From contig CANIVU010000060.1 in assembly GCA_947470805.1 (NCBI GenBank), positions 1 to 49,947 of the forward strand: DNA of 49,947 nucleotides, in the 5' to 3' direction. The first letter of the stretch is position 1. Each line of letters begins with the position of its first letter. The position numbers were made by a program, and so were the translations under genes. Positions 32,822-40,076 of this stretch are shown here, piece after piece. The stretch is from Acidobacteriota bacterium. GTDB taxonomy: Bacteria > Acidobacteriota > Terriglobia > Bryobacterales > Bryobacteraceae. The notes under the pieces were generated by a model. It was not told where the DNA came from. It did not search any database and saw only the letters and a program-made list of their open reading frames with translations.

Positions 32822-33619
32822 CTTGCGGACCTTGATGTTGCGGAACCAGGCGGCGTCGCCGTGGTTTTGCAGCGTGATCTGGCATTCCTTTTTCGGCTGT
32901 TCGGCAAGCGCTTTGTGGATGGGCGAATCGGCGCCCCAGCGGCCGGCGGATTTTTCAAGCGTCGCCTTGGCGCTGAGGTCGCCGTCGACCACTTTTACGC
33001 CGTTGAGCCAGTGTTCGATGTGGTTGCCCTTGACGACGATGCGGGACTGGTTGTATTCGCCGATGGGCTTGGCGGCGGGCTGGGCCGCGGGAATCATCGA
33101 ATAGAGCGCACCGGCCTGGTAGTAGGCGCCGCGCTTGGCGTCGGCGTGGCCGGCGTCATCGATCATTTGATACTCGAAGGCGACGATGTATTCCTGCGTG
33201 GATTGGGAGCGCTTGAACTCGCGCGTCCGGGCCGCATGGTTCGCCAGATTTTCGAATTTCCCGAACTCCTTGGTGCGGCGTTCGTCGACGAAGAAGCGGT
33301 CCTGCACGCGATACTTCAGTCCGCTGTTGCCTTTGGCTTCGATCTTCCATTCCCAGGCGAGTTCGAAATCGCCGAACCGTTCGGCGCTGAAGAGATCTTC
33401 GCGAAGCTTCGGATGGGGGACGGATTTAAGGGCGCCGTCTTCGATAATCCAGGAGTCGCCGGGAGGCGTGAGCTTGGTGACGTCTTCCCAGCCTTTCATT
33501 GTTTTGCCGTCGAAGAGCAGCTTCCAGCCGGCCTTCTTTTCGGCGGCGGTGAGGGTGTTGGAGGCGTCGGCGGCCGACAGGGCAGCCGCGCACAGAGCAG
33601 CGAGAAACAGTGAGCGCAT
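32813..33619 (-). CDS. DUF1080 (3-keto-disaccharide hydrolase) family protein, secreted
   Basis: The 268-residue protein has a signal peptide (MRSLFLAALCAAALSA) and the DUF1080 concanavalin-like fold: GWKLLFDGKTMKGWED at the start, WIIEDGALKS, FELAWEWKIEAKGNSGLKYRV and the ending ITLQNHGDAAWFRNIKVRKL. Members hydrolyse 3-keto-glucosides or bind sugars. The start ATG 33619 is chosen over GTG 33628 because the signal peptide begins with it and a TACCGT box lies 7 bases upstream. Its last 9 bases overlap the end of the multihaem gene tail to tail. Confidence 0.9.
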   Translation of the reverse strand: MRSLFLAALCAAALSAADASNTLTAAEKKAGWKLLFDGKTMKGWEDVTKLTPPGDSWIIEDGALKSVPHPKLREDLFSAERFGDFELAWEWKIEAKGNSGLKYRVQDRFFVDERRTKEFGKFENLANHAARTREFKRSQSTQEYIVAFEYQMIDDAGHADAKRGAYYQAGALYSMIPAAQPAAKPIGEYNQSRIVVKGNHIEHWLNGVKVVDGDLSAKATLEKSAGRWGADSPIHKALAEQPKKECQITLQNHGDAAWFRNIKVRKLK

Positions 33620-33626
33620 TCGCTCC

Positions 33627-33632
33627 ACGGTA
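33627..33632 (-). promoter_or_regulatory. -10-like box (TACCGT) of the DUF1080 gene
   Basis: On the minus strand TACCGT ends 7 bases before the ATG at 33619. It shares two bases with the divergent TATCAT box at 33631-33636. Confidence 0.4.
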
Positions 33633-33636
33633 TCAT
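33631..33636 (+). promoter_or_regulatory. -10 box (TATCAT) of the GH43-like gene, leaderless
   Basis: TATCAT (5 of 6 to consensus) ends 6 bases before GTG 33643 and supports this start over GTG 33610. Confidence 0.6.
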
Positions 33637-33642
33637 GCGGGG

Positions 33643-34515
33643 GTGAACTTTTTCCTTGGTGCCGTGCTGCTGTTTTCGTTTTTTCGCGGGAATGGAGAGA
33701 CGGGGTTGTACCTGGCCGAGAGCCGGGACGGGCTGCATTGGACGGCCTTGAACGGCGATAAGGCTTTGCTGGCGCCGGTGGTGGGCGAGTCGAAACTGAT
33801 GCGCGATCCGTCGATCACGCGTGGGCCCGATGGCGTGTTCCACATGGTGTGGACGACGTCGTGGAACGGGAAGACGTTGGGGTATTCCAGTTCGCGGGAC
33901 TTGAAGCACTGGACGCCGCAGAAGACCTTCGCGTGTTTGCCGGAAGCGTCCAATTGCTGGGCCCCGGAGGTGTTTCACGATGCGGCTACGAAGAGTTTCG
34001 TAGTGGTGTGGGCGTCGACGGTTCCGGGGAAGTTTCCGGAGACTTTGGGGACGGGGTCGAAGGAGTACAATCACCGGCTGTACGCGGTGCGGACGAAGGA
34101 TTTCGTGACGTTTTCGGCGGCGAAGCTGTTTTATGATCCGGGGTTTCAGGTAATCGATGGCGCGCTGTTCCGCGAGGACGGGAAGTACTGGATGGTGGTG
34201 AAGGATGAGACGGAGCGGCCGGTGGCGAAGAAGCACTTGTTTCTGACGTCGTCGTCGTCGCTCGATGGGCCGTGGTCAGCGCCGTCGGCACCGATCTCCG
34301 GTCCGCAGTGGGCCGAGGGGGCGAGTCCGATGCGGATCGGTTCGTATTGGTATGTCTACTTCGACAAGTACCGCGACAAGAAGTATGGCGCGGTGCGGGC
34401 GAAGGATCTGGCCGGGTCCTGGGAGGATGTCACCGAGCAAATTACAATGCCGTCAGGCGTGCGGCATGGGACGGTATTTCAGGCGCCGGAGAGCGTGGTG
34501 AAAGGGTTGCGCTGA
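33643..34515 (+). CDS. GH43-like five-bladed propeller glycosidase, exported
   Basis: The 290-residue protein starts at GTG 33643 with a hydrophobic segment (NFFLGAVLLFSFF) and has GH43-type propeller features: LMRDPSITRGPDGVFHMVWT, the WAPE motif (NCWAPEVFHDAATKSFVVVW), IDGALFREDGKYWMVVKDE and ASPMRIGSYWYVYFDKY. Asp in MRDPS and Glu in WAPE match catalytic-type positions of GH43 arabinosidases/xylosidases, though the family also includes non-hydrolytic members. It is divergent from DUF1080, with overlapping promoters, so the two may be used alternately. Confidence 0.8.
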   Translation: MNFFLGAVLLFSFFRGNGETGLYLAESRDGLHWTALNGDKALLAPVVGESKLMRDPSITRGPDGVFHMVWTTSWNGKTLGYSSSRDLKHWTPQKTFACLPEASNCWAPEVFHDAATKSFVVVWASTVPGKFPETLGTGSKEYNHRLYAVRTKDFVTFSAAKLFYDPGFQVIDGALFREDGKYWMVVKDETERPVAKKHLFLTSSSSLDGPWSAPSAPISGPQWAEGASPMRIGSYWYVYFDKYRDKKYGAVRAKDLAGSWEDVTEQITMPSGVRHGTVFQAPESVVKGLR

Positions 34516-34520
34516 CGAAT

Positions 34521-34697
34521 TTAGATCGGTTCGTCGCCGATGACTTCGCGGACGGCGTTCAAGACAACGTCGACGGAAGCGGCGAGTTTTTCGCTGGCTT
34601 CTTCGGGCGTGGTGCCTTCGGCGCGGAGTTCGGGAATCTCTTCGATGAAGGCTTCGAAGCCGGTGGCGGTGGGTCTACAAATTGGCGTGAGGTTCAT
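34521..34697 (-). CDS. HicB-like antitoxin-type small protein, orphan
   Basis: The 58-residue protein MNLTPICRPTATGFEAF... has the partial RNase H-like fold of HicB proteins (GFEAFIEEIPELRAEGTTPEEASEKLAASV). No HicA toxin gene is next to it. Its 5' end overlaps the 3' end of the amidotransferase gene by 23 bases. It may be a solitary regulator or a remnant of a HicAB pair. The C-terminal DNA-binding part of larger HicB proteins is absent. Confidence 0.65.
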   Translation of the reverse strand: MNLTPICRPTATGFEAFIEEIPELRAEGTTPEEASEKLAASVDVVLNAVREVIGDEPI

Positions 34698-35373
34698 TGA
34701 AATAGTTTGTGGTCCAAGTGGCGAGCAGTTCGGGGTGCAGCGGCGTGTGCAATGTGGCGAGGGCTTTATCGACCCGCTCGGCGCCAATGCGCTCGCGCCG
34801 CAGGGTTAACAGCGCTTCGGCGTAGGCGGGCGTGAATTCGGGGTGCCCCTGGATGCCCAGCATGCGGCCCATGCGGAAGAGGCCGACGGGGCAATGGGCA
34901 TTGCCGCCAAGCACTTTCGCGCCGGGGGGCAGGTCGAGCACCTGATCCTGGCAGCTCATCAGCACGTTGACGCTGGCGGCGGCCGGCTGCATCCACGATT
35001 CGTGTTTCGAGATCGCGAACGTATGAACGCCAATCCCCCATCCGTTCGGGCTCTTGGCGACGCGGCCGCCGAGCGCGTGCCCCATCATTTGATGTCCGAA
35101 ACAGACGCCCAGGAACGGAACGCCCGCGGCGCGAATCCGCTGCGTCAGCGCGGCGAATTGATAGATCCAAGGCTCATCGTCGTAGACGCTTGCCTTGGAT
35201 CCGGTGGTGATGTACGCATCGCATTCGTTGAGGTCCCGCGGGGCCTCGCCGTTGGTGAGATCGTAGACCTTCCATTCGGCGGGAAGCCACCGGGCGAACA
35301 TCGCGTCGTAGTCGCCCGCGATGTGGCGGACCGATTCCATCGTGTGATCGCACTGCAGGAGCCCTAACTTCAT
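34675..35373 (-). CDS. Class I glutamine amidotransferase-like gamma-glutamyl hydrolase
   Basis: The 232-residue protein starts MKLGLLQCDHTMESVRHI and has a complete class I triad: Cys91 in GVCFGHQ, His177 and Glu179 in GHPEF. It lacks a synthase partner domain, so it most likely works as a hydrolase, like PuuD, IpuF or the amidotransferase of aniline operons, that removes glutamate from gamma-glutamyl amides. Its start overlaps the aldehyde dehydrogenase stop by 4 bases. It is the last enzyme gene of the four-gene operon. Confidence 0.85.
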   Translation of the reverse strand: MKLGLLQCDHTMESVRHIAGDYDAMFARWLPAEWKVYDLTNGEAPRDLNECDAYITTGSKASVYDDEPWIYQFAALTQRIRAAGVPFLGVCFGHQMMGHALGGRVAKSPNGWGIGVHTFAISKHESWMQPAAASVNVLMSCQDQVLDLPPGAKVLGGNAHCPVGLFRMGRMLGIQGHPEFTPAYAEALLTLRRERIGAERVDKALATLHTPLHPELLATWTTNYFNEPHANL

Positions 35374-36758
35374 ACGGCGCGGAGGTGGTAGGACTTCGGA
35401 CGTGTGAGCGCGTCGAAACCCAAAACGCTGAGTGAGCAACCGCGGCCGGTATCCTTCACGCCGGTCCAGGCCAGCGCCGGGTCTAGATAGTCGCAGCGGT
35501 TCATGAAGAGCGTGCCGGTTTCGATCTGCGCACCGATGCGCAGCGCGGCTTCTTCATTCGTCGTCCAGACGCCGGCGGTAAGGCCGTACGGGCTGTCGTT
35601 CATCAGCCGGATCGCCTCTTCGTCACTGGCGACGGGCATGATGCCGACCACCGGGCCGAACGTCTCCTCCATCATCACGCGCATACCGTGATTGACGTTG
35701 GTGAGGATCTGCGGCGCCAGATACGGCGTGCCCGCTGCATCGCGAGCGAACTCGCGTGCGTCGATGTGCGCGTGCGCGCCCTGCCCGATCGCTTCGGCGA
35801 TCTGCGCGCGGACGAACTCGGCGGCGCTGGTCTTCACCATGGGGCCAAGCGTCGTCGACGGGTCCAGCGGATTGTCGAGCTTATAGGTTCGCGTAAGCGC
35901 CACGGCGCCTTCGACGAACTTGTCGTAGACGCTCTGGTGCACGTAGATGCGCTCGATACCGCAGCAGCACTGGCCGGAGTTGAACATGGCACCATCGACG
36001 AGGTTCTCGATGGCATCTGCCAGGTTCGCATCCTCGCGCACATAGGCCGGGTCCTTGCCGCCCAACTCCAGATTCATGCCGATGAAAACACCGTTCGCCG
36101 CGGCTTGGATCTGCTTGCCGCCCGCCACCGAACCGGTGAAGGACACGAAGCCGATGCGGCCGGAGCCGATGATCTTTTCGACATCGGCGTGGCTGGCGTG
36201 CAGCACGTTGAAGACGCCATCGGGCAGGCCGGCGGCCTTGAAGCCGTCGGCGATGCGCTCGGCGCACAGAGGGGTCTGCGAGGAGTGTTTCAGGATCACC
36301 GCATTGCCCGCGAGCAGCGCGGGGACCACGCTGTTGACCGCGGCCAGATACGGGTAGTTCCACGGCGCGACTGTCAGCACGATGCCCACCGGATCCTTGC
36401 GGATAAAGCGGTTGAACCCGGCAATCGGAGCGACGGCGATATCGGAAAGCGCGCCCGGCGCGGCTTCCACGCCAAACCGCGCACGGTCCGTGAAACCGCG
36501 GCGGATCTCGTTCGGCGTGTATCGAATGGGACGGCCCATCTGCCACGTCAGCTCTTCGCCAATCGCGTCGGCACTCGCGTTCATCGCTTCGATGAAGCGC
36601 GTGACGATGGCGCGGCGCTCATCGAGCGGCGTCGCCGCCCAGCCCTTCTGCGCCGCCGCGGCCTTGGTCAGCAGTTGATCGATCTGCTCGCCGGTGGCCT
36701 GTTCGCGCACGACATAGACGCTGCCGTCGACGGGGGAAATGGTTGTCTGCGTGCTCAT
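35370..36758 (-). CDS. NAD(P)-dependent aldehyde dehydrogenase
   Basis: The 462-residue protein has all ALDH landmarks: Asn134 in PWNYP, the Glu231 motif LELGGKDP, and the catalytic Cys in SGQCCCGIER (residues 262-270, probably Cys265; three cysteines in a row). It oxidises an aldehyde to a carboxylate. It overlaps the SDR and amidotransferase genes by 4 bases on each side. In this operon it most probably oxidises a gamma-glutamylated amino aldehyde. The length is a little short for the family (usually about 480), with a compact N-terminus. Confidence 0.92.
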   Translation of the reverse strand: MSTQTTISPVDGSVYVVREQATGEQIDQLLTKAAAAQKGWAATPLDERRAIVTRFIEAMNASADAIGEELTWQMGRPIRYTPNEIRRGFTDRARFGVEAAPGALSDIAVAPIAGFNRFIRKDPVGIVLTVAPWNYPYLAAVNSVVPALLAGNAVILKHSSQTPLCAERIADGFKAAGLPDGVFNVLHASHADVEKIIGSGRIGFVSFTGSVAGGKQIQAAANGVFIGMNLELGGKDPAYVREDANLADAIENLVDGAMFNSGQCCCGIERIYVHQSVYDKFVEGAVALTRTYKLDNPLDPSTTLGPMVKTSAAEFVRAQIAEAIGQGAHAHIDAREFARDAAGTPYLAPQILTNVNHGMRVMMEETFGPVVGIMPVASDEEAIRLMNDSPYGLTAGVWTTNEEAALRIGAQIETGTLFMNRCDYLDPALAWTGVKDTGRGCSLSVLGFDALTRPKSYHLRAV

Positions 36759-37528
36759 AGCGGTGTGGTGTAGGCCGCCGTGATGCCGCCGTCAACGAGG
36801 AATTCCGAACCCGTCACGAAGCTCGATTCGTCACTTGCCAAATACAGCGCCGCGAAAGCGATTTCCTTCGCCTGGCCGAAACGGCCCATGGGGATGTGGA
36901 CCAACCGCCGCTGGCGCTTTTCTTCCGTGTTCAGATACTTCATCAGCAATTCGGTGTACAGCGGCCCGGGGCACAGCGCGTTCACGCGGATGCCTTCGCG
37001 CGCATGGATCGCCGACAGTTCGCGCGACATGCTGAGCACGGCGCCTTTGCTGGCCGTGTAGGCAAGCTGCGGCGTGGCTGCGCCGAGGATAGCGACGAAG
37101 CTGGCGGTGTTGATGATCGACCCGCCACCGGCGCGGCGCAGCGCGGGGATGCCGTATTTGCAGCCCAGGAACACGCCCTTCACGTTGATCTGGAACGTCA
37201 GGTCCCACACCTCTTCCGAAGTCGTGATGGCGTCGTCGTCATCGGCGTGCGAGATGCCGGCGTTGTTGAAGATGATGTTCAGCTTGCCGTAGGTGTCTTC
37301 GGCGGCCTTCACCATGGCTTCGCAATCGGCGGCCTTGGAAACGTCGGCCTTCACGGCAATGGCCTTGCCGCCGGCGGCATTGATGGCCGCGGCCACTTCT
37401 TCATTCGGCCCGGCGTTGTAGTCGACGCAAACGACGCTCGCGCCTTCGGCCGCGAACAGCAGCGCGGTTTCCTTGCCGATGCCGCCGCCGGCGCCGGTGA
37501 TGAGTGCAACTTTGTCTTGTAATCGCAT
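36755..37528 (-). CDS. Short-chain dehydrogenase/reductase (classical SDR)
   Basis: The 257-residue protein has the cofactor loop TGAGGGIG (11-18), Asp36 after the second strand (favouring NAD), NNAG at about 88-91 and the catalytic Ser143, Tyr157 and Lys161 (YTASK). It oxidises or reduces a hydroxyl/carbonyl. Its place between a glutamine synthetase-like enzyme and an aldehyde dehydrogenase suggests that it oxidises an alcohol group to the aldehyde used next. It starts 12 bases after the synthetase gene and overlaps the ALDH start by 4 bases. Confidence 0.92.
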   Translation of the reverse strand: MRLQDKVALITGAGGGIGKETALLFAAEGASVVCVDYNAGPNEEVAAAINAAGGKAIAVKADVSKAADCEAMVKAAEDTYGKLNIIFNNAGISHADDDDAITTSEEVWDLTFQINVKGVFLGCKYGIPALRRAGGGSIINTASFVAILGAATPQLAYTASKGAVLSMSRELSAIHAREGIRVNALCPGPLYTELLMKYLNTEEKRQRRLVHIPMGRFGQAKEIAFAALYLASDESSFVTGSEFLVDGGITAAYTTPL

Positions 37529-37540
37529 AAAAATCTCCGT

Positions 37541-38896
37541 TCAGATTCGCTCGAAGTAACGGCGGCGTTCCCAATCCGTCACGACGCGTTCAAACGCCTT
37601 CTGTTCATTCCGATAGAAGTGCGCGTAGTGTTCGACCACGTCCGGGCCGAACTGAGCTTTGGCAAATTCGCTCGCCTCGAACAGGTCGACGGCGTGCTCC
37701 AGCGTGTAGGGCACGCGCGGCAGCGTTCGGGCCGCGTAGACATCACCTTCGAAAATCGGCGGCGGTTCAATCTTGTTGCGGATGCCGTCCAGGCCGCTCG
37801 CCACCGAAGCCGCAAACGCCAGATACGGATTCGCGTCGGCGCCTGGGATGCGGCATTCGATACGCAGGCTTTGGCCGGAGCCAACGACGCGGAAGCCGGC
37901 CGTGCGGTTGTCGCGGCTCCAGGCGATGCGCGTCGGCGCCCAGCTCAAATCCTCGAAACGCTTGTAGCTATTGATCGTCGGCGCGTAGAACACCATCATC
38001 TCCGCCGCGTGCGCCATCCAACCGCCCAGGAAGTGGCGGAACTCATCGGTCTCGCCCGCGAAGGCGTTTTTGCCGTCCTTGCGCAGGCTCAAATGAATGT
38101 GGCAACTCGACCCCGCCTGCCCGTGATGCGGCTTGGCCATGAAGGTCACGCTGACACCCGTCTGGTCGGCGATCTCCTTCATGCACTGCTTCAACAGCGC
38201 ATGATTATCGGCCATTTCCAGCACTTCGGAGTACTTGACGTTCACCTCGTGCTGGCCCAGTCCCCACTCGCCTTTCGAGCTTTCCACAGCGAAGCCGGTG
38301 GCCTTCAAATGCCGCCGCACCTCACGCGTATAGAACTCCTGGCGCGTGCCTTGCAGCAGGTTGTAGTCTTCCAGATACCAACCCATCGGCTCCAGTTTGC
38401 CGTAGCCCTTTTTCGCCGCCTGCTTGTAGGAGTTGCGATAGGCGAAGTACTCGAGTTCCGACGCGCCCAGCACCTCAAACCCCAATGTTTTCGCGCCTTC
38501 CAGCTGATTCCGCAGAATTGATCGCGGGGCTACCGAGACCGGCACATCGCAGTGGACGAACGCCGTCTTCTCCTGCCACGAAAGGATCTTCAGCGTCGCC
38601 AGATCGGGCACCAGGTGGAAGTCGCCATAGCCCATCTCCCAGTTGGCGAATTTGTAGCCAGGCGTCGGCTCCATCTCCATATCGACGGTGAGCAAGTAGT
38701 TGCAGGCGTGCGTGCCGGCATGTGCGACGGACTCGATGAAGTAGTCGGCGTCGAACCGTTTCCCCATCAGCCGGCCGTAGTGATCGGTGAAGGCGGCGAT
38801 GACTGTTTCCACCGCGCCGGACTGCACTTGCTGGGCAAGATCGCGAATTCTTGCCTGGTTTTCCATGCGGTCTTTCAAAGAAGGGGTATTGCTCAT
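37541..38896 (-). CDS. Glutamine synthetase family gamma-glutamyl-amide ligase (GlnA3/PuuA/IpuC-like)
   Basis: The 451-residue protein has the GS core: ELEYF (Glu147/149), QHEVN and KPHHGQAGSSCHIHLSL (256-271). True GlnA enzymes read NGSGMHxH here; the SCHIHLSL form is typical of homologues that join glutamate to amines other than ammonia, such as polyamine, ethanolamine, isopropylamine or aniline. It is first in the operon and should make gamma-glutamyl amides with ATP. I found no TANNNT box in the standard place before its ATG. Confidence 0.88.
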   Translation of the reverse strand: MSNTPSLKDRMENQARIRDLAQQVQSGAVETVIAAFTDHYGRLMGKRFDADYFIESVAHAGTHACNYLLTVDMEMEPTPGYKFANWEMGYGDFHLVPDLATLKILSWQEKTAFVHCDVPVSVAPRSILRNQLEGAKTLGFEVLGASELEYFAYRNSYKQAAKKGYGKLEPMGWYLEDYNLLQGTRQEFYTREVRRHLKATGFAVESSKGEWGLGQHEVNVKYSEVLEMADNHALLKQCMKEIADQTGVSVTFMAKPHHGQAGSSCHIHLSLRKDGKNAFAGETDEFRHFLGGWMAHAAEMMVFYAPTINSYKRFEDLSWAPTRIAWSRDNRTAGFRVVGSGQSLRIECRIPGADANPYLAFAASVASGLDGIRNKIEPPPIFEGDVYAARTLPRVPYTLEHAVDLFEASEFAKAQFGPDVVEHYAHFYRNEQKAFERVVTDWERRRYFERI

Positions 38897-38959
38897 CCGA
38901 TGAGGCTCGATACTGCAAGGCTAACATCGGCGCGGCGGCGGGGCAAAGTTTCCCCGGTA

Positions 38960-38965
38960 TATGCT
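38960..38965 (+). promoter_or_regulatory. -10-like box (TATGCT) of the 38972 gene
   Basis: TATGCT ends 6 bases before ATG 38972, matching the window-wide leaderless pattern. It lies in the divergent space upstream of the glutamine synthetase-like gene. Confidence 0.4.
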
Positions 38966-38971
38966 GGGCGC

Positions 38972-39748
38972 ATGGGGGCGTGGCGAATTCTCTTCATGGC
39001 CGGACTCATCTGTTCGGCGCAGCCGCCAGACTGGACGGCGCGCCCGTTGTTCCCGCTCGATTCGAGTACGGAACACCGCGCAGAATTCCGGGCGCTCGTC
39101 GAGACGCCCTGCGTGTACGTCCCAGATCGGCGTCGATTCGATACCGTCACGTTCGGCCATTTCCTCAGCCCAAAGAGCGAAGACGCCGTTGTCAGTACGT
39201 TTGGTTGCGAACCCCACTCGCTTCTCTTCGGCGGCAGCTTCCTGTTGACGAAGCGGGAAGGGAAGTGGGCGTCGCTCGGCTATCATGCCGGCATGATCAC
39301 GAACCAGTGCCATAAACTGGCCACCGGCTCCGGCGTCGATTTCCTGCTCTGCTCCCATGTCATGGGAATGCAGGGTTCCGTTTCCCGCGTTCTCCGCGCC
39401 TACGATTTCCGCACGCCGAAGCGCCCGCGAATTCTATTCTCGTTAGCGGTTTGGAACGAGATGCGCGCACACGATGTGGATGCCTTTCCCGTCGCCGAAC
39501 AAGGCGTCATCGACTCCGTCAGCTTCGACGATCTCGACGGCAACGGCCTCGCCGACGTCTCAATCGTCGCGCGCACCGGCCGCGTCGAGCGGACCGCCGC
39601 CGAACGCCAGCGATTCATCGATTCCCGCGGCACCTGGGCGCCACCCCTGCGCGTACCCTCCTACCGCGTGGAGTATCTGCTGCAGTGGGACCAACTCGCC
39701 CCAACACCGCGCAGCGCTACAGCCGCGCGTGTCTTCCCGCGGGAATAG
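38972..39748 (+). CDS. Hypothetical exported protein
   Basis: The 258-residue protein has a signal peptide (WRILFMAGLICSA) and no recognised enzyme motif. The middle holds GHFLSPKSEDAVVSTFGCEPHSLLFGG and the C-terminal part has DDLDGNGLADVSIVARTG, which resembles an FG-GAP or calcium-binding DxDxNG turn of secreted beta-propellers. Five Cys residues could form disulfides. ATG 38972 is preceded by a TANNNT box. Beyond likely secretion the function is unknown. Confidence 0.65.
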   Translation: MGAWRILFMAGLICSAQPPDWTARPLFPLDSSTEHRAEFRALVETPCVYVPDRRRFDTVTFGHFLSPKSEDAVVSTFGCEPHSLLFGGSFLLTKREGKWASLGYHAGMITNQCHKLATGSGVDFLLCSHVMGMQGSVSRVLRAYDFRTPKRPRILFSLAVWNEMRAHDVDAFPVAEQGVIDSVSFDDLDGNGLADVSIVARTGRVERTAAERQRFIDSRGTWAPPLRVPSYRVEYLLQWDQLAPTPRSATAARVFPRE

Positions 39749-40076
39749 CGGCGGCTGTTGGATTTACCCAACGGCACAGGGATTACCCGTCACTACACCG
39801 TCCATCCCGGATCCTGGCTGAGCGCAAATCGGAACCCGAACGCTCGCAAGCCGCCCGCGAACCGCGGCATCACTCTCCCCCGCCGGAACCGTCACCGTGA
39901 CTAATGTGATTACGCCCAGTGCCCGGCCACCCCATGCAACCCATCATTCACCGAATACGAACTGCCGAACCTCACATCCACCTGCCCCCACCGCTCTTCC
40001 CCAATAAACAGCGCGACCGGCCGCAGCGCGAGCACCAAAATGCCCACGCCGAACAACCCGATCGCGCCCCTCAAAA
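39749..40076 (+). pseudogene. 328-bp gap with possible decayed secreted-protein fragments
   Basis: No intact gene is visible. From 39758 one frame reads LDLPNGTGITRHYTVHPGSW, and from 39864 another frame reads SLSPAGTVTVTNVITPS; both look like beta strands of Solibacter-type secreted proteins, separated by frame changes. This may be the eroded tail of such a gene, or chance. No promoter, RNA or hairpin stands out. Confidence 0.25.

Larger units (their letters stand above)
34500..39800. other. Zone where strand composition flips (candidate replication terminus)
   Basis: Left of this zone the plus strand is strongly G-rich over C, even across minus-strand genes such as 13295-14422. Right of it the plus strand is strongly C-rich, both for a plus-strand gene (42111-43466) and for minus-strand genes (44293-45249). 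Inside the zone G and C are near balance. A change from G-rich to C-rich in the 5'-3' direction is the sign of a terminus. I could not find a convincing dif site by eye. Confidence 0.5.
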
